A DNA stretch of 62,477 nt from Streptomyces macrolidinus (GTDB lineage Bacteria > Actinomycetota > Actinomycetes > Streptomycetales > Streptomycetaceae): assembly GCF_023887685.1 (NCBI RefSeq), contig NZ_JAMWMR010000032.1:1-62477 (forward strand), read 5' to 3'. Below the pieces are notes generated by a model, which made no database searches, was not told the origin of the DNA, and was given only the letters and a program-made list of their open reading frames with translations. A program made the position numbers and the translations under genes. Of the stretch, positions 23,044 through 31,805 are shown piece after piece (the stretch's first letter is position 1; every line of letters starts with the position of its first letter).

Positions 23044-24057
23044 TCAGTGCTTGGCGGGCAGGAAGCCCATCCTGTCGTACGTCTGGGCGAGGGTCTCCGC
23101 GGCGACGACGCGCGCCTTCTCCGCGCCCTTGGCCAGGATCGCGTCGAGCGTCTCGGGGTCGTCGAGGTACTGCTGGGTGCGCTCCCGGAACGGCGTCACG
23201 AAGTCGACCACGACCTCGGCGAGGTCCGTCTTGAGGGCACCGTAGCCCTTGCCGTCGTACTTCTGCTCCAGTTCCTCGATGCCGGTTCCGGTGAGGGTGG
23301 AGTAGATGGTCAGGAGGTTGCTGACGCCCGGCTTGTGCTCCACGTCGTAGCGGATGACGGTGTCCGTGTCCGTGACCGCGCTCTTGACCTTCTTGGCGGT
23401 GGCCTTCGGCTCGTCGAGCAGGCTGATGACGCCCTTCGGCGTGGCCGAGGACTTGCTCATCTTGGCCGACGGGTCCTGGAGGTCGTAGATCTTCGCCGTC
23501 TCCTTGAGGATGTACGCCCGCGGGACCGTGAAGGTCTCGCCGAAGCGGCCGTTGAAGCGCTCGGCGAGGTCGCGGGTCAGCTCGATGTGCTGACGCTGGT
23601 CCTCGCCTACCGGGACCTCATGGGCCTGGTACAGCAGGATGTCGGCGACCTGGAGGATCGGGTACGTGAACAGGCCGACGCTCGCGCGCTCGGCGCCCTG
23701 CTTGGCGGACTTGTCCTTGAACTGGGTCATCCGGCCGGCCTCGCCGAAGCCCGTGAGGCAGTTCATGACCCAGGCGAGCTGGGCGTGTTCGGGCACATGG
23801 CTCTGGACGAAGAGCGTGCACCGCTCGGGGTCGAGCCCGGCGGCGAGGAGCTGGGCGGCGGCCAGGCGTGTGTTGGCGCGCAGCACCTTCGGGTCCTGCG
23901 GGACGGTGATCGCGTGCAGGTCGACGACCATGTAGAACGCGTCGTGGGTCTCCTGGAGGTCCACCCACTGGCGGACGGCGCCGAGGTAGTTGCCGAGGTG
24001 GAACGAGCCGGCCGTGGGCTGGATTCCGGAGAGCACGCGAGGACGGTCTGAAGCCAT
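23044..24057 (-). CDS. trpS: Tryptophanyl-tRNA synthetase
   Basis: 337 aa, class I aminoacyl-tRNA synthetase. The HIGH-type motif is SFHLGNYLGA (about residue 18) and the KMSKS motif is DPSAKMSKSSA (about residue 200). The tryptophan pocket segments DLHAITVPQDP and PVGEDQRQHIELTRDLA are present. The start MASDRP at 24057 is preceded by GGGGGA. It charges tRNA-Trp in the cytoplasm. No T-box or other leader RNA is visible in the 91 bases before the divergent secreted-protein gene. Confidence 0.96.
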   Translation of the reverse strand: MASDRPRVLSGIQPTAGSFHLGNYLGAVRQWVDLQETHDAFYMVVDLHAITVPQDPKVLRANTRLAAAQLLAAGLDPERCTLFVQSHVPEHAQLAWVMNCLTGFGEAGRMTQFKDKSAKQGAERASVGLFTYPILQVADILLYQAHEVPVGEDQRQHIELTRDLAERFNGRFGETFTVPRAYILKETAKIYDLQDPSAKMSKSSATPKGVISLLDEPKATAKKVKSAVTDTDTVIRYDVEHKPGVSNLLTIYSTLTGTGIEELEQKYDGKGYGALKTDLAEVVVDFVTPFRERTQQYLDDPETLDAILAKGAEKARVVAAETLAQTYDRMGFLPAKH

Positions 24058-24148
24058 GTCCCCCATTCTCTCAGGTCCGCACGGCACGTCCGGAACTGGT
24101 CTGCAACAGGATGGGACCCAAGCGTCACCGACGGTGTAACAAGGGGAC

Positions 24149-24820
24149 ATGACAAGACGCGGGGGCGGGGTCCGGGGGCTCGGCGGGCTGGTGGCGGCGC
24201 TGGGGGCGACGGCGGCGGTACTGGCGTGGAGCGCGGCCCCGGCGGAGGCTGTGGGCAAGCTCTCACCCGGCCTCGCCCTCGTGGTGGCGAACGACACGGG
24301 CCGCACGACGACCCTGCGCCGGGGGGACCGGGACTTCACGCTGCTGTGGCGACTGCTGGGGCCGACGGAGACGAGGAGCGAGCGGGTGCCGGAGGCCTGG
24401 CGCCAGGGTCGCTACCCGCGCGTGCGCGCCACGGTGGTGTGGGGGCTGCCGGGGGTCGGGGGGTGGCCGCAGACGCAGCGCCCGCCCGGCGGTGACGTGG
24501 CCATCGACCGCGAGGACCAGGTGTTCCTAGCGGAGGACGGTACGGCGTGGGTGCGCTCGGATCCGGCGCCCGACGTCGATGACGACGACATCCGGTGGCG
24601 CCGGGCGCCGCGGGATGTCTTCGACCGACTGGAGAAGAGCGGGCTGTGGGACCCGCCCGCCACCGAGGCAGCCGACGCCTCGGAGCGCCTGCGCTGGGGG
24701 GCCTGGGGGCTCGGGGCGGGGCTCGTTCTGGGCGGCGGTGGCGGGTATGTCGTACGGCGTGCGGCGGACCGGCGCGGGAGGTCACCGGCCGAGCCGCGGC
24801 ACGAACTCATCGACCTCTGA
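24149..24820 (+). CDS. Secreted, membrane-anchored protein of unknown function
   Basis: 223 aa, AAGGGG before the ATG. It has an N-terminal signal peptide (GLGGLVAALGATAAVLAWSAAPAEA, cleavage near residue 34) and an extracytoplasmic domain with Trp-rich features (TLLWRLLGPTETRSERVPEAWRQG, RATVVWGLPGVGGWPQTQRPPGGD). A C-terminal transmembrane helix (RWGAWGLGAGLVLGGGGGYVV) and an Arg-rich cytoplasmic tail follow. I do not recognise a family. Divergent from trpS and convergent with glyA. Confidence 0.78.
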   Translation: MTRRGGGVRGLGGLVAALGATAAVLAWSAAPAEAVGKLSPGLALVVANDTGRTTTLRRGDRDFTLLWRLLGPTETRSERVPEAWRQGRYPRVRATVVWGLPGVGGWPQTQRPPGGDVAIDREDQVFLAEDGTAWVRSDPAPDVDDDDIRWRRAPRDVFDRLEKSGLWDPPATEAADASERLRWGAWGLGAGLVLGGGGGYVVRRAADRRGRSPAEPRHELIDL

Positions 24821-24827
24821 CGGGCAG

Positions 24828-24855
24828 CGGGGCCGCGTGCCGTGGCGCGGCCCCG
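24828..24855. terminator. 10-bp hairpin between convergent genes
   Basis: CGGGGCCGCG (24828-24837) pairs with CGCGGCCCCG (24846-24855), loop 8 bases, between the secreted protein (ends 24820) and glyA (ends 24872). Confidence 0.65.
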
Positions 24856-24871
24856 TGCTCGGCGGTGGTGG

Positions 24872-26323
24872 TCAGCCCAGGTCGATCTCCGGGTACAGGG
24901 GGAAGCCGGTCAGCAGGGCGGAGGCGCGATGGGCGATCTCGTCCGCGGTCTTCGGGTCCAGGACGTGCTGGGCCTTGGACGGGGCGCCCTTGCTCGTCGT
25001 GCCGGGCACGGTGGTGGTGAGGACGCGGTCGATCAGGGCCGCGATCTCGTCCATCTCCGCCGTGCCCAGGCCGCGCGTGGTGAGCGCGGGGGTGCCGATA
25101 CGGATGCCGGAGGTGTACCAGGCGCCGTTCGGGTCGGCCGGGATGGCGTTGCGGTTGGTGACGATGCCGGAGTCCAGCAGGGCGGCTTCCGCCTGGCGGC
25201 CGGTGAGGCCGTAGGAGGAGGCCACGTCGATCAGGTTCAGGTGGTTGTCCGTGCCGCCGGTCACGAGCGTGGCGCCACGGCGCATCAGACCCTCGGCCAG
25301 CGCGCGGGAGTTGTCCACGATCCGCTGGGCGTAGGCGCGGAAGGAGTCCTGCCGGGCCTCCGCCAGCGCGACCGCCTTCGCCGCCATCACATGCGGGAGC
25401 GGGCCGCCGAGCACCATCGGGCAGCCGCGGTCCACCTGGTCCTTGAGCGAGTCGTCGCACAGGACCATGCCGCCGCGCGGGCCGCGCAGCGACTTGTGGG
25501 TGGTGGTCGTGACGATCTGGGCGTGCGGTACGGGGTCGAAGTCGCCGGTGAGGACCTTGCCCGCGACCAGCCCCGCGAAGTGTGCCATGTCGACCATGAG
25601 CGTGGCACCGACCTCGTCGGCGATCTCGCGCATGATCCGGAAGTTCACCAGCCGGGGGTAGGCCGAGTAGCCCGCGACGATGATCAGCGGCTTGAAGTCG
25701 CGGGCGGACGCGCGCAGCGCCTCGTAGTCGATCAGCCCGGTGGCCGGGTCGGTGCCGTAGGAGCGCTGGTCGAACATCTTGCCGGAGATGTTCGGGCGGA
25801 AGCCGTGCGTGAGGTGGCCGCCCGCGTCCAGGGACATGCCGAGCATGCGCTGGTTGCCGAAGGCGCGGCGCAGGTCGGCCCAGTCCTCCTCGGAGAGGTC
25901 GTTGACCTGGCGGACGCCCGCCTTCTCCAGCGCGGGGGCCTCGACGCGCTGGGCGAGCACGGCCCAGAAGGCGACGAGGTTGGCGTCGATACCGGAGTGC
26001 GGCTGGACATAGGCGTGGCGGGCGCCGAAGAGCGCCTTGGCGTGCTCGGCGGCGAGGGACTCGACGGTGTCGACGTTGCGGCAGCCGGCGTAGAAGCGGC
26101 GGCCGACGGTGCCCTCGGCGTACTTGTCGCTGAACCAGTTGCCCATCGCCAGCAGCGTCGCCGGGGACGCGTAGTTCTCGGAGGCGATCAGCTTGAGCAT
26201 CTCGCGCTGATCGGCGACCTCCTGGCCGATGGCGTCGGCGACGCGCGGCTCGACGGCGCGGATCACGTCGAGGGCGGCGCGGAAGGCGGTGGACTCGGTG
26301 GAGAGGGACTGCGGCTCGGGCAT
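24872..26323 (-). CDS. glyA: Serine hydroxymethyltransferase
   Basis: 483 aa, start MPEPQSLSTES at 26323 with GGAGG five bases upstream. The PLP fold is complete: LIASENYASPATL, the substrate loop VQPHSGIDANLVAF, and the PLP Lys in TTTTHKSLRGPRGGMVL. The protein is longer than the roughly 420-aa norm because of an insertion at about 115-150 (VEAPALEKAGVRQVNDLSEEDWADLRRAFGNQ), a feature I associate with the longer actinobacterial SHMT class. It converts serine and tetrahydrofolate to glycine and 5,10-methylene-THF. A ZTP riboswitch precedes it, tying expression to folate/purine status. Confidence 0.95.
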   Translation of the reverse strand: MPEPQSLSTESTAFRAALDVIRAVEPRVADAIGQEVADQREMLKLIASENYASPATLLAMGNWFSDKYAEGTVGRRFYAGCRNVDTVESLAAEHAKALFGARHAYVQPHSGIDANLVAFWAVLAQRVEAPALEKAGVRQVNDLSEEDWADLRRAFGNQRMLGMSLDAGGHLTHGFRPNISGKMFDQRSYGTDPATGLIDYEALRASARDFKPLIIVAGYSAYPRLVNFRIMREIADEVGATLMVDMAHFAGLVAGKVLTGDFDPVPHAQIVTTTTHKSLRGPRGGMVLCDDSLKDQVDRGCPMVLGGPLPHVMAAKAVALAEARQDSFRAYAQRIVDNSRALAEGLMRRGATLVTGGTDNHLNLIDVASSYGLTGRQAEAALLDSGIVTNRNAIPADPNGAWYTSGIRIGTPALTTRGLGTAEMDEIAALIDRVLTTTVPGTTSKGAPSKAQHVLDPKTADEIAHRASALLTGFPLYPEIDLG

Positions 26324-26360
26324 ATCGGCCTCCGGGGCGTGGCAAGCGATCACGGTTCAC

Positions 26361-26460
26361 GGTCGGCCCAGGCGCACGGCACTCGCTCGAAGGCCCTCGG
26401 GGACCGGGGCCGCTCCCCGATGGTCGGTCCCATCCCAGCGCGCCAGTCACGGCCCGCGGT
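26361..26460 (-). promoter_or_regulatory. ZTP (pfl-motif) riboswitch in the glyA leader
   Basis: On the minus strand the core GGGCCGTGACTGGCG begins near 26455. It is followed by GATGG-GACCGA-CCATC (the P2 hairpin), then GGGGAGCGGCCC (closing P1), and the 3' domain CCGTGCGCCTGGGC ends near 26366. Each of these is a conserved block of the pfl/ZTP aptamer, in order. P1 (GGGCC/GGCCC) and P2 pair as expected. It ends about 42 bases before the glyA start, so control is probably translational or by early termination. It senses ZTP/ZMP, which accumulates when 10-formyl-THF is short. Confidence 0.9.
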
Positions 26461-26574
26461 CAGCCTACCGGGCGCGTCGGGGCGCCCCGTGTCCTCGTCC
26501 ACCATGCGAGCGACGGCAGGAAGGCGACGATGGGTAAGGGGGCCGCCCGTCCTCGGAGGCCGGAAGGGGCTCAT

Positions 26575-27780
26575 GTGAAGACCACCGACACGATCATCGC
26601 CGCGATCGAGGCCCACAGCGCGCACAACTACCACCCCCTCCCGGTCGTCGTGGCGACGGCGGAGGGCGCGTGGATGACGGATGTCGAGGGGCGCCGCTAT
26701 CTCGATCTGCTGGCCGGGTACTCGGCGCTGAACTTCGGCCACGGCAACCGGCGGCTCCTCGACGCGGCGAAGGCACAACTGGAACGGGTGACGCTGACGT
26801 CGCGGGCCTTCCACCACGACCGGTACGCCGCGTTCTGCGCGCAGCTCGCCGAGTTGTGCGGCATGGAGATGGTGCTGCCGATGAACACGGGCGCCGAGGC
26901 CGTGGAGACCGCGGTGAAGACCGCCCGCAAGTGGGGCTACCGGGTCAAGGGCGTGCCCGCCGAGATGGCCAAGATCGTGGTCGCGGCGAACAACTTCCAC
27001 GGCCGTACGACGACGATCATCAGCTTCTCCACCGACCCGGAGGCGCGCGCGGACTACGGTCCGTACACACCGGGCTTCGAGATCGTGCCGTACGGCGACC
27101 TGACCGCGATGCGCGCGGCGCTGACCGAGAACACGGTGGCGGTGCTGCTGGAGCCGATCCAGGGCGAGGCGGGGGTGCTGGTGCCGCCGCCCGGGTATCT
27201 GCGGGGGGTGCGCGAGCTGACCCGCGAGCGGAACGTCCTCTTCGTCGCCGACGAGATCCAGTCGGGGCTCGGCCGCACGGGCCGCACCTTCGCCTGCGAG
27301 CACGAGGACGTCGTACCGGATGTGTACGTGCTCGGGAAGGCGCTCGGCGGCGGGATCGTGCCGGTGTCGGCGGTGGTGTCGAGCAGGAACGTGCTCGGGG
27401 TGTTCCGCCCTGGCGAGCACGGGTCGACGTTCGGCGGGAACCCGCTGGCCTGCGCGGTGGCACTGGAGGTGATCGCGATGCTGCGCTCCGGTGAGTACCA
27501 GGCGCGGGCGGCGGAGTTGGGCGAGCGGCTGCACCGCGAGCTGGCCCCGCTGACGGACACGGGCCGGGTGACCGCGGTGCGCGGACGCGGGCTGTGGGCG
27601 GGCGTCGACATCCATCCGCGGTACGGGACGGGGCGGGAGATCAGCGAGAAGCTGCTGGACCTGGGGGTCCTGGTGAAGGACACCCACGGCGCCACGATCC
27701 GTATCGCCCCGCCCCTGGTGATCAGCGAGGAGGACCTGGACTGGGGGGTGGCCCGGTTGCGCGCGGTCCTCGGTGCCTGA
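26575..27780 (+). CDS. rocD: Ornithine aminotransferase
   Basis: 401 aa from the GTG at 26575 (AAGGGG five bases upstream); an ATG at 26530 would add 15 residues rich in Arg/Gly. Class III aminotransferase: the LPMNTGAEAVETAVKTARKWGY cofactor loop, the NNFHGRTTTIISFSTDP motif, VADEIQSGLGRTG (PLP Asp) and the PLP Lys in VYVLGKALGGG. LEPIQGEAGVLVP and GSTFGGNPLAC are classic ornithine aminotransferase segments. It converts ornithine and 2-oxoglutarate to glutamate semialdehyde and glutamate. Divergent from glyA; monocistronic as far as visible. Confidence 0.92.
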   Translation: MKTTDTIIAAIEAHSAHNYHPLPVVVATAEGAWMTDVEGRRYLDLLAGYSALNFGHGNRRLLDAAKAQLERVTLTSRAFHHDRYAAFCAQLAELCGMEMVLPMNTGAEAVETAVKTARKWGYRVKGVPAEMAKIVVAANNFHGRTTTIISFSTDPEARADYGPYTPGFEIVPYGDLTAMRAALTENTVAVLLEPIQGEAGVLVPPPGYLRGVRELTRERNVLFVADEIQSGLGRTGRTFACEHEDVVPDVYVLGKALGGGIVPVSAVVSSRNVLGVFRPGEHGSTFGGNPLACAVALEVIAMLRSGEYQARAAELGERLHRELAPLTDTGRVTAVRGRGLWAGVDIHPRYGTGREISEKLLDLGVLVKDTHGATIRIAPPLVISEEDLDWGVARLRAVLGA

Positions 27781-27791
27781 GGGCTGTGCGG

Positions 27792-28976
27792 TCAGAGGAT
27801 CACATGCGGCAGGAAGCGGGCGTACTCGTCGGTGATCAGACCGGAGGACTCACGGATGCCGAGGCCCGCCGACTCGCCGTCGACGACCCAGGCGCCGAGG
27901 ACGACATGGTTGCCGTCGAACGCAGGCAGGGGCGCCAACTCCTGGTAGCAGCACGCCTCTTCGCGGACGACCGGGGCGGCGCCCGGCTCGTGGATCGTCA
28001 CCCCCGCGCCCTCGCGGCCGAGGAGCGGCTTGGCGACGTAGCCCGTGGTGTGCGCCAGGTCCCGCGGGCCGTCGAGGTGGGCCGGGAGCAGGTGGGGGTG
28101 GCCCGGATACAGCTCCCAGAGGATCGCGAGGAGCGCCTTGTTGCTGAGCAGCATCTTCCAGGCCGGTTCGATCCACAGGGTGCTGCCCGTGCCGCCGCCG
28201 TTGTCCAGGGTGTCGAGGACATGGTCGGCGAACGCGTCCATGGTGAGCCATTCCCAGGGGTAGAGCTTGAAGCAACTGCGGATGAACCGGAGCCGGTTGT
28301 CGACGAAGCGGCCGGAGAGCGGGTCCCAGCCGATCTCCTCCATGGAGATCCAGTCGGTGTCGAGCCCGGCCTGTTCCGCGGTCTCCTTCAGATAGGCGAC
28401 CGTCATCAGGTCCTCGCCGAGTTCGTCGTCCGAGGAGTGCGCGAAGTGGAGCCGGCTGCCGGGCGGCAGCAGGTCGGCCTGTCGCTTCCAGGCGGCGACG
28501 AGCCGTTCGTGGAGGGAGTTCCACTGGTCGGCGCCCGGGAAGCGTTCCTCCATCCAGAACCACTGCGGCGAGGCGGCCTCGACCAGGGACGTGGGGGTGT
28601 CGGCGTTGTACTCCAGGAGCTTGGCCGGGCCCGTGCCGTCGTAGTGCAGGTCGAAACGGCCGTAGACGGAGGGGAGTTCGGCGCGCCGCTGCCAGGCCTC
28701 GGCGACGGCCCGGACGACGCGCGGGTCGGTGATGCCGAGGTCGGCGAAGCGGTTCTCGGCGACGATGTGCCCGGCCGCGGCCAGACACATGCCGTGCAGT
28801 TCCTCGACGACCTCCTCCAGCGCCTCCACCTCGGGGAGCGAGAAGACGTAGTACGCGCTCTCGTCCCAGTAGGGGCGCAGGGAGTTGTCCGGGTAGCGGG
28901 TGAGCGGATAGATGAGGCCCTGGGCCTCGACCGTCTGCTGCCAGCCAGGGCGGGGTTCGATCGTGCGACGTTCCAC
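27792..28976 (-). CDS. Glutathionylspermidine synthase-like ATP-grasp protein (YgiC family)
   Basis: 394 aa, GTG at 28976 seven bases after the stop of the preceding lipoprotein gene. The GSP-synthase C-terminal ATP-grasp fold is seen in the N-terminal GRFDLHYDGTGPAKLLEYNADTPTSLVEAA (metal/nucleotide loop), TLWIEPAWKMLLSNKALLAIL and YVAKPLLGREGAGVTI (ATP-binding Lys and Gly loop). It lacks an amidase domain, so it resembles E. coli YgiC/YjfC. These proteins are predicted to ligate a peptide or amine at ATP cost; no substrate is known. Streptomyces has no glutathione, so the name should not be read as function. Operon with the YgiB-like lipoprotein. Confidence 0.88.
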   Translation of the reverse strand: MERRTIEPRPGWQQTVEAQGLIYPLTRYPDNSLRPYWDESAYYVFSLPEVEALEEVVEELHGMCLAAAGHIVAENRFADLGITDPRVVRAVAEAWQRRAELPSVYGRFDLHYDGTGPAKLLEYNADTPTSLVEAASPQWFWMEERFPGADQWNSLHERLVAAWKRQADLLPPGSRLHFAHSSDDELGEDLMTVAYLKETAEQAGLDTDWISMEEIGWDPLSGRFVDNRLRFIRSCFKLYPWEWLTMDAFADHVLDTLDNGGGTGSTLWIEPAWKMLLSNKALLAILWELYPGHPHLLPAHLDGPRDLAHTTGYVAKPLLGREGAGVTIHEPGAAPVVREEACCYQELAPLPAFDGNHVVLGAWVVDGESAGLGIRESSGLITDEYARFLPHVIL

Positions 28977-28983
28977 GGGGTGC

Positions 28984-29352
28984 TCAGCCGCCGGATCCGC
29001 CGTGGCCGCCACCGAAGCCGCCGCGGTGGACTCCGCTGTGGCTGTCGCCGTACGAACCCGAGCCGCCCGAACCGCCCGAGCCCTTGCCGGGCTTGACGAA
29101 CGAGCCGTCCTTGACCCAGCCGCGCTTCTTCTTGCCGCCGTAGTACCAACCCCCGTTGACCCGGGCCTTGGTGGTGGTGCAGTTCTTGTCCGCGACGACC
29201 CGGTAGCCCTTGCCGTAGGTGTAGCTGTTGCGGTCGACGCACCGCTTGTCCGGATCCGAGTCCGAGGAGCAGGCGGTGAGCGTGGCGGCGAGCAGTCCCA
29301 TGCCGCCGAGGAGGACCGCGCCTGACCGCAGTTGTCGCCGTGTGTCCGCCAT
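28984..29352 (-). CDS. YgiB-like (DUF1190-like) lipoprotein
   Basis: 122 aa. It has a lipoprotein signal peptide (GAVLLGGMGLLAATLTACSSDSD, lipobox Cys near residue 28). Two further Cys lie in KRCVDRNSYTYGKGYRVVADKNC. A Trp/Tyr-rich WYYGGKKKRGW stretch follows, then a Ser/Gly-rich tail (GGFGGGHGGSGG). Architecture and the tight coupling to a YgiC-like ligase match the ygiB-ygiC pair of proteobacteria, where the lipoprotein is the presumed substrate or partner. The homology claim rests on pattern and context, not a search. Confidence 0.72.
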   Translation of the reverse strand: MADTRRQLRSGAVLLGGMGLLAATLTACSSDSDPDKRCVDRNSYTYGKGYRVVADKNCTTTKARVNGGWYYGGKKKRGWVKDGSFVKPGKGSGGSGGSGSYGDSHSGVHRGGFGGGHGGSGG

Positions 29353-29395
29353 GTTCGTGTTCGCCCCCGTGCGATGAGTGTGTCAAGACATTCGG

Positions 29396-29440
29396 TATGA
29401 GCCATGAGCCATGAGCCATGAGCTGTGAGCCGTAAGCCGT
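29396..29440. repeat. Degenerate 7-bp tandem repeat (ATGAGCC)
   Basis: Successive copies ATGAGCC-ATGAGCC-ATGAGCC-ATGAGCT-GTGAGCC-GTAAGCC run through about 29396-29440, in the 163-bp gap between the YgiB-like lipoprotein start and the DMT gene. Copies decay from left to right. It is probably replication slippage. Confidence 0.6.
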
Positions 29441-29515
29441 GTGCGATCAGATTAGACACTCGCTGGCGCGTTCGAACCCCGCCCTCTTCCTACCGCGTCC
29501 CCTTAGAGTCGCTCT

Positions 29516-30394
29516 GTGCTCTTTGGAATGGTGTGTGCGCTGGGTGCGGCGGTCTGTTTCGGTACGGCGACCGTCTTGCAGGCGGTCGCGACCCGTACGG
29601 CGGGGCGGGGCGGGGGCGGGGACGCGGCCCTCCTGCTGCGGGCGCTGCGGCAGTGGCGGTACCTGGCGGGGCTCGCGCTGGACGGGCTCGGGTTCCTGCT
29701 GCAGATCGCGGCGCTGCGCTCGATCCCGATCTACGCGGTGGGCGCGGCGCTCGCGTCCAGCCTCGCGGTGACGGCGGTGGTCGCGGCCCGGCTGCTGCGG
29801 GTGCGGCTGACCCGGAGCGAGTGGGCCGCGGTGGCGGTGGTGTGCGGGGGGCTGGCGATGCTGGGGCTGGCGTCCGGCGCGGAGGGCGACCGGGCCGGGT
29901 CGACGGCGCTGAAGTACGTGACGCTGGCGACGGCGGTGGCGGTGCTGCTGCTCGCTCTGGCCGGGGGACGGCTGCCGGAACGGGGCCGGTCCCTGACGCT
30001 CGGGCTGGGGGCCGGATTCGGGTTCGGGGTGGTCGAGGTGACGGTACGGCTGATCGACGGTCTGGCGCCGTCCGCCCTGCTCACCAACCCGGCGACGTAC
30101 GCGCTGCTGCTCGGCGGATCGGCGGCCTTCCTGCTGCTGACCACGGCCCTGGAGCGGGGGTCGGTGACGGCGGCCACCGCGGGCATGGTCATGGGCGAGA
30201 CGCTGGGCCCCGCGGTGGTGGGGGTGATCTGGCTGGGCGACCGGACCCGGGAGGGGATGGCCTGGCTCGCGGTGCTGGGGTTCCTGGTGGCGGTGGTCGG
30301 CGCGCTGCTCCTGGCGCGGTTCGGGGAGGCGCCGGTCGAGGGGGCACAAGTCGGCGCGGCGCCGGTCGAGGCAGCTCCCGTCGAGGGCGCGTGA
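29516..30394 (+). CDS. DMT-superfamily transporter, EamA-like
   Basis: 292 aa, GTG start. About nine transmembrane helices: FGMVCALGAAVCFGTATVLQAVA, YLAGLALDGLGFLLQIAALRSIPIYAVGAALASSLAVTAVVAARLL, VAVVCGGLAMLGLAS and others. The tail is a degenerate Ala/Pro/Val/Glu/Gly repeat (EAPVEGAQVGAAPVEAAPVEGA). The first helix pair (LQAVATRTAG) resembles Streptomyces integral membrane proteins annotated as DMT transporters. Substrate unknown. Ends 16 bases from the convergent MocR gene, with no room for a separate terminator. Confidence 0.82.
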   Translation: MLFGMVCALGAAVCFGTATVLQAVATRTAGRGGGGDAALLLRALRQWRYLAGLALDGLGFLLQIAALRSIPIYAVGAALASSLAVTAVVAARLLRVRLTRSEWAAVAVVCGGLAMLGLASGAEGDRAGSTALKYVTLATAVAVLLLALAGGRLPERGRSLTLGLGAGFGFGVVEVTVRLIDGLAPSALLTNPATYALLLGGSAAFLLLTTALERGSVTAATAGMVMGETLGPAVVGVIWLGDRTREGMAWLAVLGFLVAVVGALLLARFGEAPVEGAQVGAAPVEAAPVEGA

Positions 30395-30410
30395 CGCCGT
30401 ACCCCGTCGG

Positions 30411-31799
30411 TCACGGCAGCACGCGGCACAGCGCCTCCAGTGCCGCCGCCCACGCGTGGTCCGGCGGTGTCGCGTAGCCCACGACCAGGGCGTCGGGCGC
30501 CTCGGTGACGGAGTGCGCGTGGCGATAGCGCCCCAGCCCGTGCAGCGCGAGCCCCTGCCAGGCCGCCGCCTGGACCACCGTCCGCTCGGTGCCGGGCGGA
30601 AGGCGCAGCACCGCGTGCAGGCCCGCCGCTATGCCCGTGACCCGGATGTCGGGGGCGCGGACGGCGAGCGCCTCGGTCAGGGCGTCGCGCCGCCGCCGGT
30701 AGCGCAGCCGCGCGGCGCGCACATGACGGTCGTACGCGCCCGAGGTGAGGAACTCGGCGAGCGTCAACTGGTCCATCGAACCGCAGGTGTCCGCCTCGCC
30801 CTTCGCCGCCACCGCCTCCTCGGCCAGCCCCGGCGGCAGCACCATCCAGCCGAGGCGCAGCCCGGGGGCGAGGGACTTGCTGGCGGTGCCCAGATAGACC
30901 ACATGGTCCGGGTCCAGGCCCTGCAACGCCCCGACCGGCTGGCGGTCGTAGCGGAACTCGCCGTCGTAGTCGTCCTCCAGGACCAGTCCGCCGGTGCGCC
31001 GCGCCCAGTCGACGACGGCCGCGCGCCGGTCCGGGTGCAGGGGTACGCCCATGGGGAACTGGTGGGCGGGGGTGAGCAGGACGGCGGCCTGGTCCGTCAA
31101 CGCGTCGGTGCGGGTGGCGCGTTCGTCGAACGGAAGCGGATCGGTACGCAGGCCGGTCGCCGCCAGTTGGTCGTAGTGGACGTCGAGGCCGAACGACTCG
31201 ACGGCGATGGTGCGGACGCCGCGTGCCTGCAGCGCCGCGCCGAGGATCTTCAGACCGTGCGAGATCCCCGCGCACACGAGGATCCGGTCCGGGTCGGCGC
31301 GCACCCCGCGCGCCCGGGACAGATACTGCGCCAGCGCGGTGCGCAGTTCGACGCGACCGCGCGGATCGCCGTAGCCGAAGGCGTCGTTGGGCGCCACGGC
31401 GAGGGCGCGGCGGGCTGCCTTGAGCCACTCCGCGCGCGGGAAGGAGGACAGGTCGGGGGTGCCGGGCACCAGGTCGTACACGGGGCGGCTCCGCTTGCGG
31501 GGCCGGGGGGCGGGCGCGGCCTTCGGTCCCGGCGAGGTGCGCTCGGCCACCCGGGTGCCCGAACCCTGGCGGGCCGAGAGCCAGCCCTCGGCGACCAGGT
31601 CTCCGTAGGCCTCGGCGACCGTGTTGCGCGCGATCCCCAGGTCGACGGCGAGCGAGCGGGAGGAGGGCAGCCTGGTGCCCGGGGCCAGCCTGCCGCTGCG
31701 GACCGCCTCCCGCAGGGCGTTCGTCAGGCCTTTGCGCAGGCCCGGCCCGGTCGGTTCGAGCAGGAGATCGACCCCTAAAGTGGCCCAGGATTTCGCCAT
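30411..31799 (-). CDS. MocR/PdxR-type regulator (GntR HTH fused to aminotransferase fold)
   Basis: 462 aa, start MAKSWATLGVDLLL. The GntR winged HTH is at about residues 18-85 (LTNALREAVRSGRLAPGTRLPSSRSLAVDLGIARNTVAEAYGDLVAEGWLSARQGSGTRV). The fold-type I aminotransferase domain follows, with PLP Lys in LGTASKSLAPGLRLGW and the cofactor Asp/Tyr loop LVLEDDYDGEF. MocR proteins sense PLP or amino compounds and often control a divergent gene; here that is the CMD/AhpD-like gene 46 bases away. PdxR itself usually faces pdxST, absent here, so the ligand is open. Confidence 0.9.
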   Translation of the reverse strand: MAKSWATLGVDLLLEPTGPGLRKGLTNALREAVRSGRLAPGTRLPSSRSLAVDLGIARNTVAEAYGDLVAEGWLSARQGSGTRVAERTSPGPKAAPAPRPRKRSRPVYDLVPGTPDLSSFPRAEWLKAARRALAVAPNDAFGYGDPRGRVELRTALAQYLSRARGVRADPDRILVCAGISHGLKILGAALQARGVRTIAVESFGLDVHYDQLAATGLRTDPLPFDERATRTDALTDQAAVLLTPAHQFPMGVPLHPDRRAAVVDWARRTGGLVLEDDYDGEFRYDRQPVGALQGLDPDHVVYLGTASKSLAPGLRLGWMVLPPGLAEEAVAAKGEADTCGSMDQLTLAEFLTSGAYDRHVRAARLRYRRRRDALTEALAVRAPDIRVTGIAAGLHAVLRLPPGTERTVVQAAAWQGLALHGLGRYRHAHSVTEAPDALVVGYATPPDHAWAAALEALCRVLP

Positions 31800-31805
31800 G
31801 GGAAT

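Noticed and set aside
29464..29482. A GTTCGAACCCC string resembling a tRNA T-arm
   Set aside because: No acceptor, D or anticodon arm can be folded around it; it is upstream sequence of the DMT gene.
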